NCBI GenBank assembly: GCA_018670825.1
Contig: JABHIW010000140.1
Coordinates: 17,946 to 81,945, forward strand
Direction: 5' to 3'
Source of the DNA: Candidatus Scalindua sp.
GTDB taxonomy: Bacteria; Planctomycetota; Brocadiia; Brocadiales; Scalinduaceae
Length of the DNA: 64,000 nt
Shown piece after piece: positions 8,958 through 18,950 of this stretch. The notes beneath the pieces are model-generated. The model was given only the letters and a program-made list of their open reading frames with translations. It ran no database searches and was not told the DNA's origin. The translations under genes were made by a program, and so were the position numbers. Positions within the stretch are counted from its first letter, which is position 1; every line of letters starts with the position of its first letter.

Positions 8958-10613
8958 ATGGACAAAACGAGTCAAAAGATTAAAACACTTGTAGCAAAGG
9001 GTAAGGAAAAAGGATATTTAACTTACGAAGAATTAAACGACATCCTACCGGATGACACTTTAATTCAACCTGGCAAGATTGATGAAACATTGATAATGCT
9101 GGATGAGTTGGGTATCGATCTTATCGAAGAATCTGAAGTAGAGGCCCGTGATGCGGCAGATGATGAAGATGATGACGAATTAAAAGATGACGCAAAAACA
9201 AAAGCTGTCGTAGCAGGTGCTTCAGAAAAAATTGATGACCCCATAAGGATGTATTTAACGCAAATGGGAGTTATCCCTCTATTATCGCGGAGTGAAGAGA
9301 TCGCATTAGCCAAGAAAATAGAGATTACGAGAAAAGGCTATCATAGGAAAATACTTAAATCTGACTTTTCACAGGAAATCAGTGTGAAGATACTGGAGGA
9401 CATCGCTAATGGCGATTTGCCTTTTGATCGTACTTTAGCAATTAATATTGAATTCGATAATCAAAAGGAAAAACTTCTTAAACAGTTCCCGGTACATACA
9501 AAAGCATTAAGAACAATCTTAAAGAAAAACAGAGAGGATCATGGGCAAATAAAACTTAAAAGAACATCTGCAAAAGACAGGTACAGGCTTCTTAAAAATG
9601 TTAGAAACCGTCAGAGAAAAGGTTCTGCAATTATTGAAGAACTAAGCATACGTACTAAAAAACTACAGCCAATAATGAAGCGATTGCAGGAAATTTCTGC
9701 CGGAATGAATAGTGTAAAGAAGCAGATTGTATTATGTGAAAAACGTGACAAAATGAAGGGAAAATTACGAGACTTAAAATCCGAGCTAAGTGAATATGAG
9801 GATTTGGTACTTGAAACCCCTGAACGGTTAAGCGAACGAGTTGAATCCATTGAAAAGATTTATAAAGAACACGAAATTGCGAAGAGAAACCTTTCCAGTG
9901 CAAATTTAAGATTGGTAGTAAGCATTGCAAAGAAATACAGAAATCGGGGTCTTAGTTTTCTGGATCTCATACAGGAAGGAAATACTGGATTAATGAGAGC
10001 TGTTGATAAGTATGAATATAGAAGAGGTTACAAGTTTAGCACTTACGCCACCTGGTGGATTAGACAGGCTATAACTCGCTCGATTGCGGATCAAGCAAGA
10101 ACGATCCGAATACCGGTACATATGATTGAGACAATGAGCAAAATAAGAAATGTTTCAAAGAAGTTGTTGCAAGAGAACGGTAGAGAACCTAGCATCGAAG
10201 AGATGGCAAAAGAAATAAAAATTTCTGTGTCTGAGGCTAGAAGGGTGTTAAAAATTTCAAGACATCAAATTTCACTTGATAGAACAGTGGGAGAAAGCGC
10301 TGATAGTGCTTTTGGTGATTTTATAGAAGATGATAAGGCAGAATCTCCTGTTTCTGCCGCCGCTCAGGAAATGCTTAAAGAAAAGATAGAAAGTGTACTG
10401 GAAACACTTACTTACCGTGAACGGGAAATAATTAAGCTTCGCTACGGCATTGGAGATGGTTACACATATACACTTGAAGAGGTTGGTAAAAGATTCATGG
10501 TAACTCGCGAAAGGGTAAGGCAAATTGAAGCAAAGGCGGTGAGGAAACTGCAACATCCTATCAGAAGTAGAAAACTCGAAGGTTTTTTGGATAGTGTTGG
10601 AGATGGTAAGTAA
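8958..10613 (+). CDS. rpoD: Primary sigma factor (sigma-70, RpoD)
   Basis: The 551-residue protein has region 1.1, an acidic linker rich in Asp/Glu (about 65-78), region 1.2 with [12 protein letters not shown], a non-conserved segment of about 180 residues, region 2 (about 315-385, [13 protein letters not shown] and [15 protein letters not shown]), region 3, and region 4 with the -35-binding helix-turn-helix (about 505-532, [20 protein letters not shown]). This full domain set marks the housekeeping sigma. AGGAG precedes the ATG. The TTGACA/TATAAT-like boxes found in this window fit recognition by such a factor. Confidence 0.97.
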   Translation: MDKTSQKIKTLVAKGKEKGYLTYEELNDILPDDTLIQPGKIDETLIMLDELGIDLIEESEVEARDAADDEDDDELKDDAKTKAVVAGASEKIDDPIRMYLTQMGVIPLLSRSEEIALAKKIEITRKGYHRKILKSDFSQEISVKILEDIANGDLPFDRTLAINIEFDNQKEKLLKQFPVHTKALRTILKKNREDHGQIKLKRTSAKDRYRLLKNVRNRQRKGSAIIEELSIRTKKLQPIMKRLQEISAGMNSVKKQIVLCEKRDKMKGKLRDLKSELSEYEDLVLETPERLSERVESIEKIYKEHEIAKRNLSSANLRLVVSIAKKYRNRGLSFLDLIQEGNTGLMRAVDKYEYRRGYKFSTYATWWIRQAITRSIADQARTIRIPVHMIETMSKIRNVSKKLLQENGREPSIEEMAKEIKISVSEARRVLKISRHQISLDRTVGESADSAFGDFIEDDKAESPVSAAAQEMLKEKIESVLETLTYREREIIKLRYGIGDGYTYTLEEVGKRFMVTRERVRQIEAKAVRKLQHPIRSRKLEGFLDSVGDGK

Positions 10614-10644
10614 ATAACATATTTCATGGATACGGGAAGAGGTA

Positions 10645-11352
10645 ATGATTGAAAAATTTGAAGTACTAAAAAGATTACAGTCGCTGAAAAACAAGATAAA
10701 TGGATTAGAAGCATCGCAAGAACGCAGGAAACAGGATGTCCAAAAGAAGAAAGTCCAGATAGAAAACGAAAAAGCTCTTGCTGAGAAAAAACACGAAGCA
10801 AAAATAGCGGTACAGAAGGAGATTGACAGAAAAGAACTGAACCTGAAGACTAATGAAGGAGAAATAACTAAGTATAACGTTCAGTTGAATTCTATCAAAT
10901 CAAATAAAGAGTATTCTATTTTGGTTTCAGAAATAGGCAGTAAGAAAGCAGATATATCGGTATTGGAAGATGAGATTCTGGACACAATGTCAAGATTGGA
11001 AATAGCTAACCAGGAACATGTAAAAGCAACGGAAGTTTTAAGGAATGAAGAGGAAAGTCTTAAAGATCTCATAGAAAGTGTGGATGCAGAGGTAAAAGGG
11101 GTTGATGATGAGATTGAAAAGATAAAGAATGAACAAAAGAAGTACGTGGACTTATTAGATGAATACTCCTTAAAGCATTATAACCGGTTATCAAATATAA
11201 AGGGCGGAAAGGCAGTCGTTCCAGTAATTGGTAATGTCTGCGGTGGCTGTTCTATGAATATCAGGGCACAAACATTAAACGCTCTTATGGGCGGTAAAGA
11301 TTTGGTTTTCTGTCAAAGTTGCAGTCGAATACTCTATCTCGATGATAAATAG
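10645..11352 (+). CDS. Coiled-coil protein with C4-type zinc ribbon (CT398-like)
   Basis: Residues 1-185 are a long charged coiled coil. The C-terminus has a zinc ribbon with CGGC (Cys199, Cys202) and CQSC (Cys223, Cys226) around the NIRAQTLNAL segment, as in the widespread zf-RING_7/CT398 family. The family's function is not settled; links to secretion or nucleic-acid binding have been proposed. It lies 31 bases after rpoD and only 7 bases before the RNase P RNA, so one transcript could carry all of them. Confidence 0.88.
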   Translation: MIEKFEVLKRLQSLKNKINGLEASQERRKQDVQKKKVQIENEKALAEKKHEAKIAVQKEIDRKELNLKTNEGEITKYNVQLNSIKSNKEYSILVSEIGSKKADISVLEDEILDTMSRLEIANQEHVKATEVLRNEEESLKDLIESVDAEVKGVDDEIEKIKNEQKKYVDLLDEYSLKHYNRLSNIKGGKAVVPVIGNVCGGCSMNIRAQTLNALMGGKDLVFCQSCSRILYLDDK

Positions 11353-11359
11353 CGTTTTA

Positions 11360-11740
11360 GAAGCAGGCAGGATGGCCGCTTCAGAAATTATTCACATGTA
11401 TAATCTTTGAAGAGGAAAGTCCGAGCTCCATAGGATACAGTGCTCTGTAACGCAGAGTGGGAGTGATCCCAAGGAAAGTGCCACAGAAAATATACCGCCT
11501 TACGAGATTATCTCGCAAGGTAAGGGTGAAAAGGTGGGGCCAGAAATAGTGGCTTAATGTAAGAGCCCACCGCTCTCTAAGTGATTAGAGGGGCATGGTA
11601 AACCCCACTGGGAGAAAGGCTAAATAGAGAGGAATAGAGTGATCCGCTTTCAACCTCCGGGTAAGCCGCTTGATTCCGATGGTAACATCGGAACTAGATT
11701 AATGGTCATCAAAAACAGAACTCGGCTTATGGCCTGCTTC
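11360..11740 (+). ncRNA. rnpB: RNase P RNA
   Basis: Catalytic RNA that removes 5' leaders from tRNA precursors. The terminal P1 helix is formed by gaagcaggc (from 11360) and gcctgcttc (ending 11740). The universally conserved P4 strands are present: gaggaaagtccgagctcc near 11412 and acagaactcggcttat at 11715-11730. The length of about 381 nt and the architecture fit the ancestral bacterial type A. It begins 7 bases after the zinc-ribbon gene. Confidence 0.96.
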
Positions 11741-11747
11741 AATTCTT

Positions 11748-11800
11748 AAGAATATGTCAAATAAAAGACGAATCAAGTCATTATTTGGCATATTCTTTTC
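11748..11800 (+). terminator. Terminator after rnpB
   Basis: A 17-bp stem (11748-11764 with 11781-11797, one G-U wobble) around a 16-base loop ends in a short T run. It begins 8 bases after rnpB. Confidence 0.75.
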
Positions 11801-12054
11801 ATCAACGATACTACAAGTCCCGCTTTTGGAGAAACACCAATTCCGATGTTTATTTTAAATAACTTTGCATCTCAAGACAAGTTACTTATTCCTTAAGGAT
11901 GCAGCTTGTATCTTTCAGTCACAGAAACATATTAGTACCAGGAGTCATGCATAAATTGAAGTTGACACTAACGTACTCCTGTGTTATTTTCGAAACATAT
12001 TTTTTTTAGCCATTTTTTAAATTTTCTGGCTTTTTTTGAGGGACCCTTAGTGAT
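11798..12054. other. Spacer with promoter for the SurA-like gene
   Basis: No gene is evident between the rnpB terminator and the PPIase gene. The promoter boxes at 11962-11990 are the only signal I can support. Confidence 0.5.
11962..11990 (+). promoter_or_regulatory. Promoter for the SurA-like PPIase
   Basis: A perfect TTGACA (11962-11967) and TATTTT (11985-11990) are separated by 17 bases, giving a leader of about 57 nt to the ATG at 12055. Confidence 0.55.
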
Positions 12055-12978
12055 ATGAAAAACATAGCTTTTATATTTGGTGCAGCACTTGTTACACTCA
12101 GCATGATTAGTAGCAATGTCGTTTTCGGTTCGGATGTTAAGTTAGATAATAATGATGTAGCGGTAGTAAATGGAGAAGAGATAAGCCGTGATACACTTGC
12201 CAACGTACTTATAAATATATACGGAGGAGAGGGTCTGGAGCGTATAATAAGAAGGACCCTTGTAAAACAGGAAGCGAGAAAACACAATACTACAGTAACA
12301 GAAGAAGAAATTTCAAAAAGGATTGAATTACATATTAATGGCCAAATCCAACAACAAATGCAACAAGGCGGATTAAAGGATGAGCAAGATCTTAAACGTG
12401 AACTCGAAAAAGCGGGTATGACTTTGGAGCAGTATAGAAAAAATATAGCTAAGATGTTTAAACTTACGAATGGTCAAGTAGAGGCGGAATTATTAGCTGA
12501 GAAAATCATAAAGAAAACAGTAAAAATTACTGACGAAGAGCTACATGAAGTTTTTGAAGAGCAGCTTGGAGAAAAAATCCTTGCCAGACAGATTGTATTT
12601 CGCACTATCAGAGATGCGGAAAGAAACCTGGAAAGAATTAAATCCGGAGCTAATTTCGAGGCGCTAGCAAAGAAGGAGTCTATCGATAGAAATTCTGCTG
12701 CACGTGAAGGTAGAATGCGTCCGTTTGGGCCACAGGGAGTTATGGGAAAAGCAGTTGCAAGTTTAAAAAATGGAGAAATTAGTGAAATTGTAAAAACTGA
12801 CAGCGGATACCATATCCTTAAGCTTGAGAAGCGGATACCAAGAAGTACTAAAAAATTTAGTGAAGTTAAAGACGAACTTGAAAAATTTGTCACTGCTCAA
12901 AAAGTGCAAAATAGGTTAAATCCATGGCTTATAAACCTTGCAGAAAGTGCAGAAATAACAAGAAACTTACCTGATTAA
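12055..12978 (+). CDS. Exported SurA/PpiC-type peptidyl-prolyl isomerase
   Basis: Periplasmic foldase candidate of 307 residues. A signal peptide (about 1-25) is followed by an N-terminal SurA-like helical chaperone domain (LIRR-rich segment, about 35-160) and one parvulin domain (about 175-265: ARQIVF, ANFEALAKKES, GEISEIVKTDSGYHILKLE). One parvulin domain instead of SurA's two is typical of PrsA/PpiC-like proteins. It would help fold outer-membrane or secreted proteins. Confidence 0.88.
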   Translation: MKNIAFIFGAALVTLSMISSNVVFGSDVKLDNNDVAVVNGEEISRDTLANVLINIYGGEGLERIIRRTLVKQEARKHNTTVTEEEISKRIELHINGQIQQQMQQGGLKDEQDLKRELEKAGMTLEQYRKNIAKMFKLTNGQVEAELLAEKIIKKTVKITDEELHEVFEEQLGEKILARQIVFRTIRDAERNLERIKSGANFEALAKKESIDRNSAAREGRMRPFGPQGVMGKAVASLKNGEISEIVKTDSGYHILKLEKRIPRSTKKFSEVKDELEKFVTAQKVQNRLNPWLINLAESAEITRNLPD

Positions 12979-13019
12979 GAATCTGGGTTTACCATTACAT
13001 TCAAACACTATTAAAATTA

Positions 13020-13277
13020 CTACGAAGAAATTTTTACGTTATTTACATGGCCTTTTACGTAATCATTTAGCGCTTCCAAAGCAATTAAATTTGCTATGCG
13101 TTTGTTCGTGCAAACCTTCTCTGCTTCATCCGTAAAAATAGCCACCAAATCCATTATCGTAAAATATATGTTGTAATCATTTTCGAAAACTTTTTTTAAC
13201 CTGTTGGGTCCGACCGGACTTGTCTTATTGGCAACATCGGTACCATTACTCAATTCGTAGTGTAATTTTTCTAACAT
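13020..13277 (-). CDS. Hypothetical small protein
   Basis: An 85-residue soluble protein that I do not recognise. An AGGAGG about 11 bases before the ATG supports real translation. The sequence looks mainly helical after residue 25, with FTIMDLVAIFTDEAEKVC and NLIALEALNDYVKG. There are two cysteines at most and no signal peptide. It is transcribed opposite to its neighbours. Confidence 0.6.
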   Translation of the reverse strand: MLEKLHYELSNGTDVANKTSPVGPNRLKKVFENDYNIYFTIMDLVAIFTDEAEKVCTNKRIANLIALEALNDYVKGHVNNVKISS

Positions 13278-13681
13278 AGCCTTGTTCCCCTCCTTTTAGA
13301 TTATTTTGAATTCCTCGTTTTATTATAATCGCAATTAATATGCCTATTGTGAACAAAATCATTTTATTGCATTATGGTATTTATAAGTCACGAAGTACAC
13401 GTAACTTGGAAATTAACAAAAAAATCTGTATTGATTTAAGAAAAAAATTTATAAATCTTTGTTGAAAATTTATACTCCTTCTACTTATATATTGTACAAT
13501 CGGTAATAAATACTGTAAATTTTGGATTTATAGGGAAAACAGTTTTAGATACTAAGTTCACAAAATATGATTTTTTAAGTCTTTGAAAATTAAGGATTTA
13601 GCCTGTTATTTTAATTGACTGTATACCCTTTATGGTTATAATGTGCTTTTTAGAAAAGAATACAGATAATCTTAAATAAAT
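13278..13681. other. AT-rich divergent spacer
   Basis: A very AT-rich gap between divergent genes. I see no coding frame. It carries the kdsB promoter at 13615-13642. Confidence 0.5.
13615..13642 (+). promoter_or_regulatory. Promoter for kdsB-pyrG
   Basis: TTGACT (13615-13620) and a perfect TATAAT (13637-13642) are separated by 16 bases, about 40 bases before the kdsB start. Confidence 0.7.
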
Positions 13682-14482
13682 ATGCCAAAGACTGCAGCCG
13701 TTATTCCTGCAAGATATGCATCAACCAGACTTCCAGGTAAATTAATTAAAAGTAAAGCCAGAGAACAGACAGGTAAGTATCTTATAGAACATGTATATAG
13801 AAAAGTAATGGATGCTAAGAATGTTCATGAGGTTATTATCGCTACGGACGATGAACGCATAGCTGAAGTGGTAAAGGATTTTGGCGGATGTGTTAAAATG
13901 ACGTCTATGAATCACTCCTCGGGAACAGACAGGATCGCAGAAATAGCATCCGACCTGGATGTAGATTTTGTAGTCAATATCCAGGGAGATGAACCAGACA
14001 TAAAAGGAAGCATGATAGATGATTTGATTGACGCCATGTACGCTGAAAAGGAAGCGGTAGTTTGTACATTTGCAAATGAGATAACGACAGTAGATGAATT
14101 TATCGACCCTAATGTGGTAAAGGTCGTTATAGACAAAGATGATTATGCAATGTATTTTTCCAGGGCATCAATTCCGTTTGTTAGAGATGGAAATATTCAT
14201 TCAAACTTTTCCATGATTAAAAAAACTTTGAGTAAAATTAGTACCGGAAAAAATACATCATTTCCTTTTTTGAAACATCTTGGTATATATATGTACCGTA
14301 AAGACTTTTTACTGAGATTCTCAAGCTTACCGGTACCAAAAGTGGAAGAGTTAGAAAAGCTGGAGCAACTTAGAGTACTTTCAAATGGATATAAAATTAA
14401 AGTCGTTGTCACTCCCTATGCTTGTGAGGGCGTAGACACGCAAGAAGATTTTGAACGTTTTTTGGATAAATATCGTATATGA
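13682..14482 (+). CDS. kdsB: CMP-KDO synthetase (3-deoxy-manno-octulosonate cytidylyltransferase)
   Basis: Activates KDO with CTP for lipopolysaccharide inner-core synthesis. The 266-residue protein has the nucleotide-binding [12 protein letters not shown] motif near the N-terminus (about 9-20), [10 protein letters not shown] (about 97-106) and the [10 protein letters not shown] segment. Its stop overlaps the pyrG start (ATGA), so the enzyme is translationally coupled to the supplier of its CTP substrate. It shows that the organism makes KDO-containing LPS. Confidence 0.95.
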   Translation: MPKTAAVIPARYASTRLPGKLIKSKAREQTGKYLIEHVYRKVMDAKNVHEVIIATDDERIAEVVKDFGGCVKMTSMNHSSGTDRIAEIASDLDVDFVVNIQGDEPDIKGSMIDDLIDAMYAEKEAVVCTFANEITTVDEFIDPNVVKVVIDKDDYAMYFSRASIPFVRDGNIHSNFSMIKKTLSKISTGKNTSFPFLKHLGIYMYRKDFLLRFSSLPVPKVEELEKLEQLRVLSNGYKIKVVVTPYACEGVDTQEDFERFLDKYRI

Positions 14483-16104
14483 CAAAACATATATTTGTTA
14501 CTGGTGGTGTTGTTTCTTCTCTTGGGAAAGGCTTAAATGCTGCGTCGATTGGCTTGCTTTTGGAGGGCCATGGCCACAAAATAAGCTTGCAGAAATTTGA
14601 CCCTTACGTCAATGTAGACCCTGGTACGATGGGCCCTTTTGAACATGGAGAGATTTACGTTACAGAAGATGGCGCAGAAACCGATCTTGATTTGGGTCAC
14701 TATGAAAGGTTTACAAATGCCGTTACAAACAGGGATTGTAATTGTACTACAGGTTCAATATATTACTCCGTGATAACAAAGGAACGCCAGGGAAAGTATC
14801 TGGGAAAGACCATACAGGTAATACCTCACATAACGAATGAGATAAAAGATTGTATTCGCAAACTGGCCACGCCTGAAACCGATATAGTAATCTCTGAGAT
14901 AGGCGGTATTGTAGGAGATATCGAGAGTCAGCCGTTTGTTGAAGCAATTAGACAATTAGGTCGTGAATTAGGTAGAGAAAATGTTCTGTATATACATTTG
15001 ACACTGATACCCTATCTCAGAGCGGCAGATGAAATAAAGACAAAACCAACACAGCACAGTGTTGGTATGTTACGACAGGCAGGAATTGAACCAGACATTC
15101 TAATATGCAGAACGGAAAAAGCACTTTCCGATGAAATAAAAGAAAAAATTTCTCTTTTCTGTAACGTAGATAAAGAATCAATCATCGAAGAACAGGACGT
15201 AAAGCCCTATATATATGAAATACCTTTACTACTCGTCAGAGAAGGACTCGACAAAATAATTTTAAAGAAGCTTCATCTACATTCAAACGGAAGCCGTCTT
15301 GATAAATGGCTCAATATGCTGGAGATACTGAAGAATTCAAAGACTATAATTGAAATTGCTCTCGTTGGTAAGTATATTGAGCACCAATCTGCTTACGAAT
15401 CTATTTACGAGTCATTAATACATGGAGGCATCAGCAATGCAACTAAGGTAAATGTAAAAAGAGTAGAATCCGGAGATATTGAGAAGGAAGGTGCGGAAAA
15501 GCACCTTCAAGGATGTCATGGAATCTTAATTCCGGGAGGATTTGGGGAAAGAGGAATCGAGGGAAAAGTAGAAGCGGTAAAATATGCAAGAGAAAATAAG
15601 GTCCCATATTTTGGATTATGTTTAGGAATGCATTGTGCGGCCATAGAGTTTGCTCGAAATGTATGTAACTTGAAAGATGCAAACAGCACAGAGTTTAACG
15701 CTAGCACACCAGAGCCGGTTATATGTTTATTAGAAGAGCAGAAAGATATTGAAAAAATGGGAGGTACTATGAGATTGGGTGCGCAACCATGCAAACTTGA
15801 ATCAAATACCATTGCCCGCAAATGTTATGGTCAGGAAATTATTTCAGAGAGACACAGACACAGGTATGAATTCAATAATAAATATAGAGATATTTTTGCA
15901 TCGAAAGGAATGATTTGCAGTGGTCTTACTATAGACAATGAATTGGTAGAGATAATAGAGTTGAAAGATCATCCATGGTTTGTAGCAGTACAATTTCACC
16001 CTGAGTTTAAATCTAAACCAACAAGTCCACATCCTCTCTTTAGCGCATTTATTAAAGCTTCAATAAATACAGATAGTAATATATCACAAAAAAATTCAAT
16101 ATAA
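14479..16104 (+). CDS. pyrG: CTP synthase
   Basis: Amidates UTP to CTP using glutamine and ATP. The 541-residue protein has the synthetase domain (1 to about 268, P-loop [10 protein letters not shown] at 9-18, [10 protein letters not shown]) and a class I glutamine amidotransferase domain (about 290-535). Its nucleophile is Cys381 in GLCLGM, and the FHPE motif supplies the catalytic His/Glu. Four bases overlap kdsB, and the DUF1844 gene follows by 18 bases. Confidence 0.97.
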   Translation: MTKHIFVTGGVVSSLGKGLNAASIGLLLEGHGHKISLQKFDPYVNVDPGTMGPFEHGEIYVTEDGAETDLDLGHYERFTNAVTNRDCNCTTGSIYYSVITKERQGKYLGKTIQVIPHITNEIKDCIRKLATPETDIVISEIGGIVGDIESQPFVEAIRQLGRELGRENVLYIHLTLIPYLRAADEIKTKPTQHSVGMLRQAGIEPDILICRTEKALSDEIKEKISLFCNVDKESIIEEQDVKPYIYEIPLLLVREGLDKIILKKLHLHSNGSRLDKWLNMLEILKNSKTIIEIALVGKYIEHQSAYESIYESLIHGGISNATKVNVKRVESGDIEKEGAEKHLQGCHGILIPGGFGERGIEGKVEAVKYARENKVPYFGLCLGMHCAAIEFARNVCNLKDANSTEFNASTPEPVICLLEEQKDIEKMGGTMRLGAQPCKLESNTIARKCYGQEIISERHRHRYEFNNKYRDIFASKGMICSGLTIDNELVEIIELKDHPWFVAVQFHPEFKSKPTSPHPLFSAFIKASINTDSNISQKNSI

Positions 16105-16122
16105 TTTAATGGAGGCCTAATA

Positions 16123-16461
16123 ATGGATGGTAGTGGAAATTTGAAACAGTCAGGTTCTGATTTAGACAAAGAACTCAATGGTACGGAAAAATCTACACAA
16201 AAAGGCCCATTGAAAATCCCCGAAGCAAGTTTTTCCTTATTTATCTCAAGTCTTGTTACTCAGGCATTAATTAGTTTAGGGGAAGTGACCAATCCTTTTA
16301 GTAAAACGAAGGAACAGAATTTTGATCAGGCGAAGTTTACGATCGACACATTACAGATAATCAAAGACAAGACTATCGGGAACCTTGCCGATGATGAAAC
16401 AAAGTTATTGGAGACTGCTCTCTATGATTTAAGAATGGGGTATATTGAAAGGTCCAAGTAG
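16123..16461 (+). CDS. DUF1844 family protein
   Basis: A 112-residue protein with a charged N-terminus and the DUF1844 core: FSLFISSLVTQALISLGE, then FDQAKFTIDTLQIIKDKT and ETKLLETALYDLRM. Family members are short, widespread in Deltaproteobacteria and Planctomycetes, and uncharacterised. AGGAGGCC-like sequence lies upstream of the ATG. It probably shares the kdsB-pyrG transcript and converges with the ferritin-like genes. Confidence 0.85.
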   Translation: MDGSGNLKQSGSDLDKELNGTEKSTQKGPLKIPEASFSLFISSLVTQALISLGEVTNPFSKTKEQNFDQAKFTIDTLQIIKDKTIGNLADDETKLLETALYDLRMGYIERSK

Positions 16462-16466
16462 GATCA

Positions 16467-16670
16467 TTATTCTTTGATTAGTTCTTTAAGCTGTTTTGCA
16501 AGCTCGATATGCCCTTTCTCTTCTTTACTTATAGAGCTTAATACTTTGATAATGTCCTCATCTATAAGTTTGTCAATACAGCCGTCATATAATCCTTTTA
16601 CGTCTTCTTCAAACTGTAGGACTTTCTGGAAAACGTCGGCCAAGTCTTCTCTAGAATACATTTCTCTCAC
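16467..16670 (-). CDS. Small ferritin-like two-helix protein (candidate)
   Basis: A 67-residue helical protein with FEEDVKGLYDGCIDKL in a first helix and SKEEKGHIELAKQLKEL in a second. The E...E and E-x-x-H spacing recalls half of a rubrerythrin/ferritin fold or the two-helix encapsulated ferritins. Its start overlaps the end of the upstream gene (16651-16893) by 20 bases, implying coupled translation. Function is inferred only from the helix motifs. Confidence 0.6.
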   Translation of the reverse strand: MREMYSREDLADVFQKVLQFEEDVKGLYDGCIDKLIDEDIIKVLSSISKEEKGHIELAKQLKELIKE

Positions 16671-16893
16671 TCTCTTCTACGTATTGTATTAAATTTTCTA
16701 CCATGCTCTTGTGTCTTTGAGAATCGCCACCTAATTTCTTCATTATATTCTCTATCCTTTCTCTTTCTTCTTCCGTCAACCACTTGTAATATTTAAGAGA
16801 TTTGATTGTATAAGAATAAAAGTGGGTATTTGCCTCTTCCTCACTATCTAGAGCGTCATATAATATTTTTGTTAGATCTTTTTTCTTGATCAT
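16651..16893 (-). CDS. Small ferritin-like protein, paralog A
   Basis: An 80-residue helical protein: LDSEEEANTHFYSYTIKSL in the first helix and GGDSQRHKSMVENLIQYV in the last. It is clearly paralogous to the 80-residue protein at 17038-17280 (shared MIKKK start, IKSLKYY/INSLKYY, DxQRHxxMxENLI and identical length). Acidic and histidine residues at helix positions suggest a ferritin-like metal site, but this is not proved by the sequence. Confidence 0.62.
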   Translation of the reverse strand: MIKKKDLTKILYDALDSEEEANTHFYSYTIKSLKYYKWLTEEERERIENIMKKLGGDSQRHKSMVENLIQYVEESERNVF

Positions 16894-17037
16894 AAGGTAA
16901 TAATTTTACAAATTATAGTAGTAGAATACAAGTTTAAAAAACGCTGAGTTAACGGTTATTTACTAAAGGATTTCTTTATTATTTTTTTCCCTGATTAAAT
17001 TGTAAAATTTCCTACAAAACTTTCAGAAAATAATTCC

Positions 17038-17280
17038 CTAGAATACTTTTTTGTTACTCTCTTTTATTTGATTTATTAGATTTTCTATCATTTTTGTGTG
17101 TCTTTGTGTATCATCTCTTAGTCTCGATAGTATAGCCTTTACTTTTTCTTTTTTATCTGTACTCATCCATTCGTAATATTTTAGTGAATTGATGGTATAA
17201 ATATAGAATTGCTCATTTGCATCTTCTTCGATATCTAAGGCCTTATTTAACACATCTATAAGATATTTCTTTTTTATCAT
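17038..17280 (-). CDS. Small ferritin-like protein, paralog B
   Basis: An 80-residue paralog of the 16651-16893 protein with the same layout (LDIEEDANEQFYIYTINSL, DDTQRHTKMIENLINQI). The pair probably arose by tandem duplication; a gap of about 145 AT-rich bases separates them. It diverges from the permease gene, 50 bases away. Confidence 0.62.
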   Translation of the reverse strand: MIKKKYLIDVLNKALDIEEDANEQFYIYTINSLKYYEWMSTDKKEKVKAILSRLRDDTQRHTKMIENLINQIKESNKKVF

Positions 17281-17330
17281 GGCACTTCAAATATAACTGA
17301 CAACGATTATAGAAAGCAAGCTTAAAAACT

Positions 17331-18878
17331 ATGGATTTACCATTATTTATCAAAAAAGATATAGATGGATTTTTTGGACTTGCCATTGACAATCTTGTAC
17401 AGCTGATACTAATAGTAGGTCTCTGCAAGATATTGTGTGGTATGCCTGATGAACTTATCTTTGGAGTGATACTTCCCGGTGCGGCTATTTCAATACTATT
17501 AGGTAATCTTTTTTATTCATGGCAGGCAAGAAGACTTGCAATCAATACCCAAAGAGATGATGTGACAGCATTACCTTATGGAATCAATACGGTTAGTCTT
17601 TTTGCCTTTATCTTTTTTATCATGGCTCCGGTTTATGAGGATACGAAGGACCCATACCTGGTGTGGAAAATTGGCATGATTGCATGTTTCCTAAGTGGAA
17701 TAATAGAGATGTTGGGAGCTCTAATTGGAGACTGGCTGAGACGTATCACTCCAAGGGCTGCACTGCTCTCCACGCTTGCAGGAATTGCGATTACTTTTAT
17801 CTCAATGGATTTTGCATTTAAGATTTTCGAAAAACCAATTATAGCTTTTTTCCCACTTGCATTTATTCTTGTCCAGTATTTTGCGAAAGTAAGATTTCCT
17901 TTGGGGCTGCCTGGAGGCCTGATTGCCGTTGGAGTTGGAACTGGATTGGCATGGACAATGGGTTATATGGATAGTGGAAACATTGTGAATAATGATGGAT
18001 TATTCCAATTTTCACCACCTCTTTTTTGTGGTGGAGATATGATTGACTTGATTAAAAGTAAATATGTACTTCAATATATTTCTATCATTGTACCAATGGG
18101 AGTATTTAACGTTGTAGGTTCATTACAGAACCTTGAAAGTGCCGAAGCTGCTGGAGACAAGTACGAAACGTTTCCATCACTGCTAACTAACGGAATTGGC
18201 TCTGTCATAGCTTCACTATTTGGCAGTTGTTTCCCTACGACAATTTACATAGGACATCCGGGTTGGAAGGCAATTGGTGCCAGGACCGGATATTCAATCT
18301 TAAACGGTATCTTTGTCGCTATCATCTGCTTAAGCGGATTTATAACCGTTATCCTGAAAGTAGTTCCTCTTGAAGCAGGAATAGGAATTCTGCTGTGGAT
18401 CGGAATAGTAATTGTTGCTCAGGCATTTCAGGAGACACCAAAGCACCATGCCATGGCAGTCGCTATGGGACTCTTCCCTGCTATTGCCGCATGGGGATTG
18501 TTAATGGTTGAAAGCACTCTCAGATCAGCGGGGACCACTCTATTCATAATCGGCAAAGATGCATTTACCAATAATCTGGCAATTCATGGAATGATATCAC
18601 TTGAAAGGGGTTTTATCTTTACGTCTATGATACTGGCTTCCATTTCCGTCTTTTTAATTGAAAAGAAATTTTTAATGGCGTGTATCTGGTCACTGGGGGC
18701 GGCACTACTTTCTTTTGTAGGTATTATACATGCATATGAGCTTACACCTAATGGAGTTGTCAGTGTATTCGGATGTGGTGCAGCAAGTGATTTCGCTATA
18801 GGTTATTGTTTCTTTGCCATATTGTTTATTGCCATGCATTTTTATATACATGGCAATGTTGGTAAACTAAATCGTTAA
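17331..18878 (+). CDS. NCS2/AzgA-like membrane permease
   Basis: A 515-residue integral membrane protein with about 12 hydrophobic segments and motifs of the xanthine/uracil/sulfate permease superfamily. These include the TQRDDVTALPYGINT segment near residue 70, the ESAEAAGDKYET stretch near residue 270 and the FPTTIYIGHPGWK stretch near residue 305. NCS2 members move purines or pyrimidines; this subgroup has no fixed substrate, and no purine gene is adjacent. The ATG at 17331 starts a plausible N-terminus. Confidence 0.8.
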   Translation: MDLPLFIKKDIDGFFGLAIDNLVQLILIVGLCKILCGMPDELIFGVILPGAAISILLGNLFYSWQARRLAINTQRDDVTALPYGINTVSLFAFIFFIMAPVYEDTKDPYLVWKIGMIACFLSGIIEMLGALIGDWLRRITPRAALLSTLAGIAITFISMDFAFKIFEKPIIAFFPLAFILVQYFAKVRFPLGLPGGLIAVGVGTGLAWTMGYMDSGNIVNNDGLFQFSPPLFCGGDMIDLIKSKYVLQYISIIVPMGVFNVVGSLQNLESAEAAGDKYETFPSLLTNGIGSVIASLFGSCFPTTIYIGHPGWKAIGARTGYSILNGIFVAIICLSGFITVILKVVPLEAGIGILLWIGIVIVAQAFQETPKHHAMAVAMGLFPAIAAWGLLMVESTLRSAGTTLFIIGKDAFTNNLAIHGMISLERGFIFTSMILASISVFLIEKKFLMACIWSLGAALLSFVGIIHAYELTPNGVVSVFGCGAASDFAIGYCFFAILFIAMHFYIHGNVGKLNR

Positions 18879-18950
18879 AAACATTCAAACTTCTGTCTTT
18901 TTATCTAACCTTCCTAAGTGATTGCTGACCCAGATCAATACCAAACTCAA

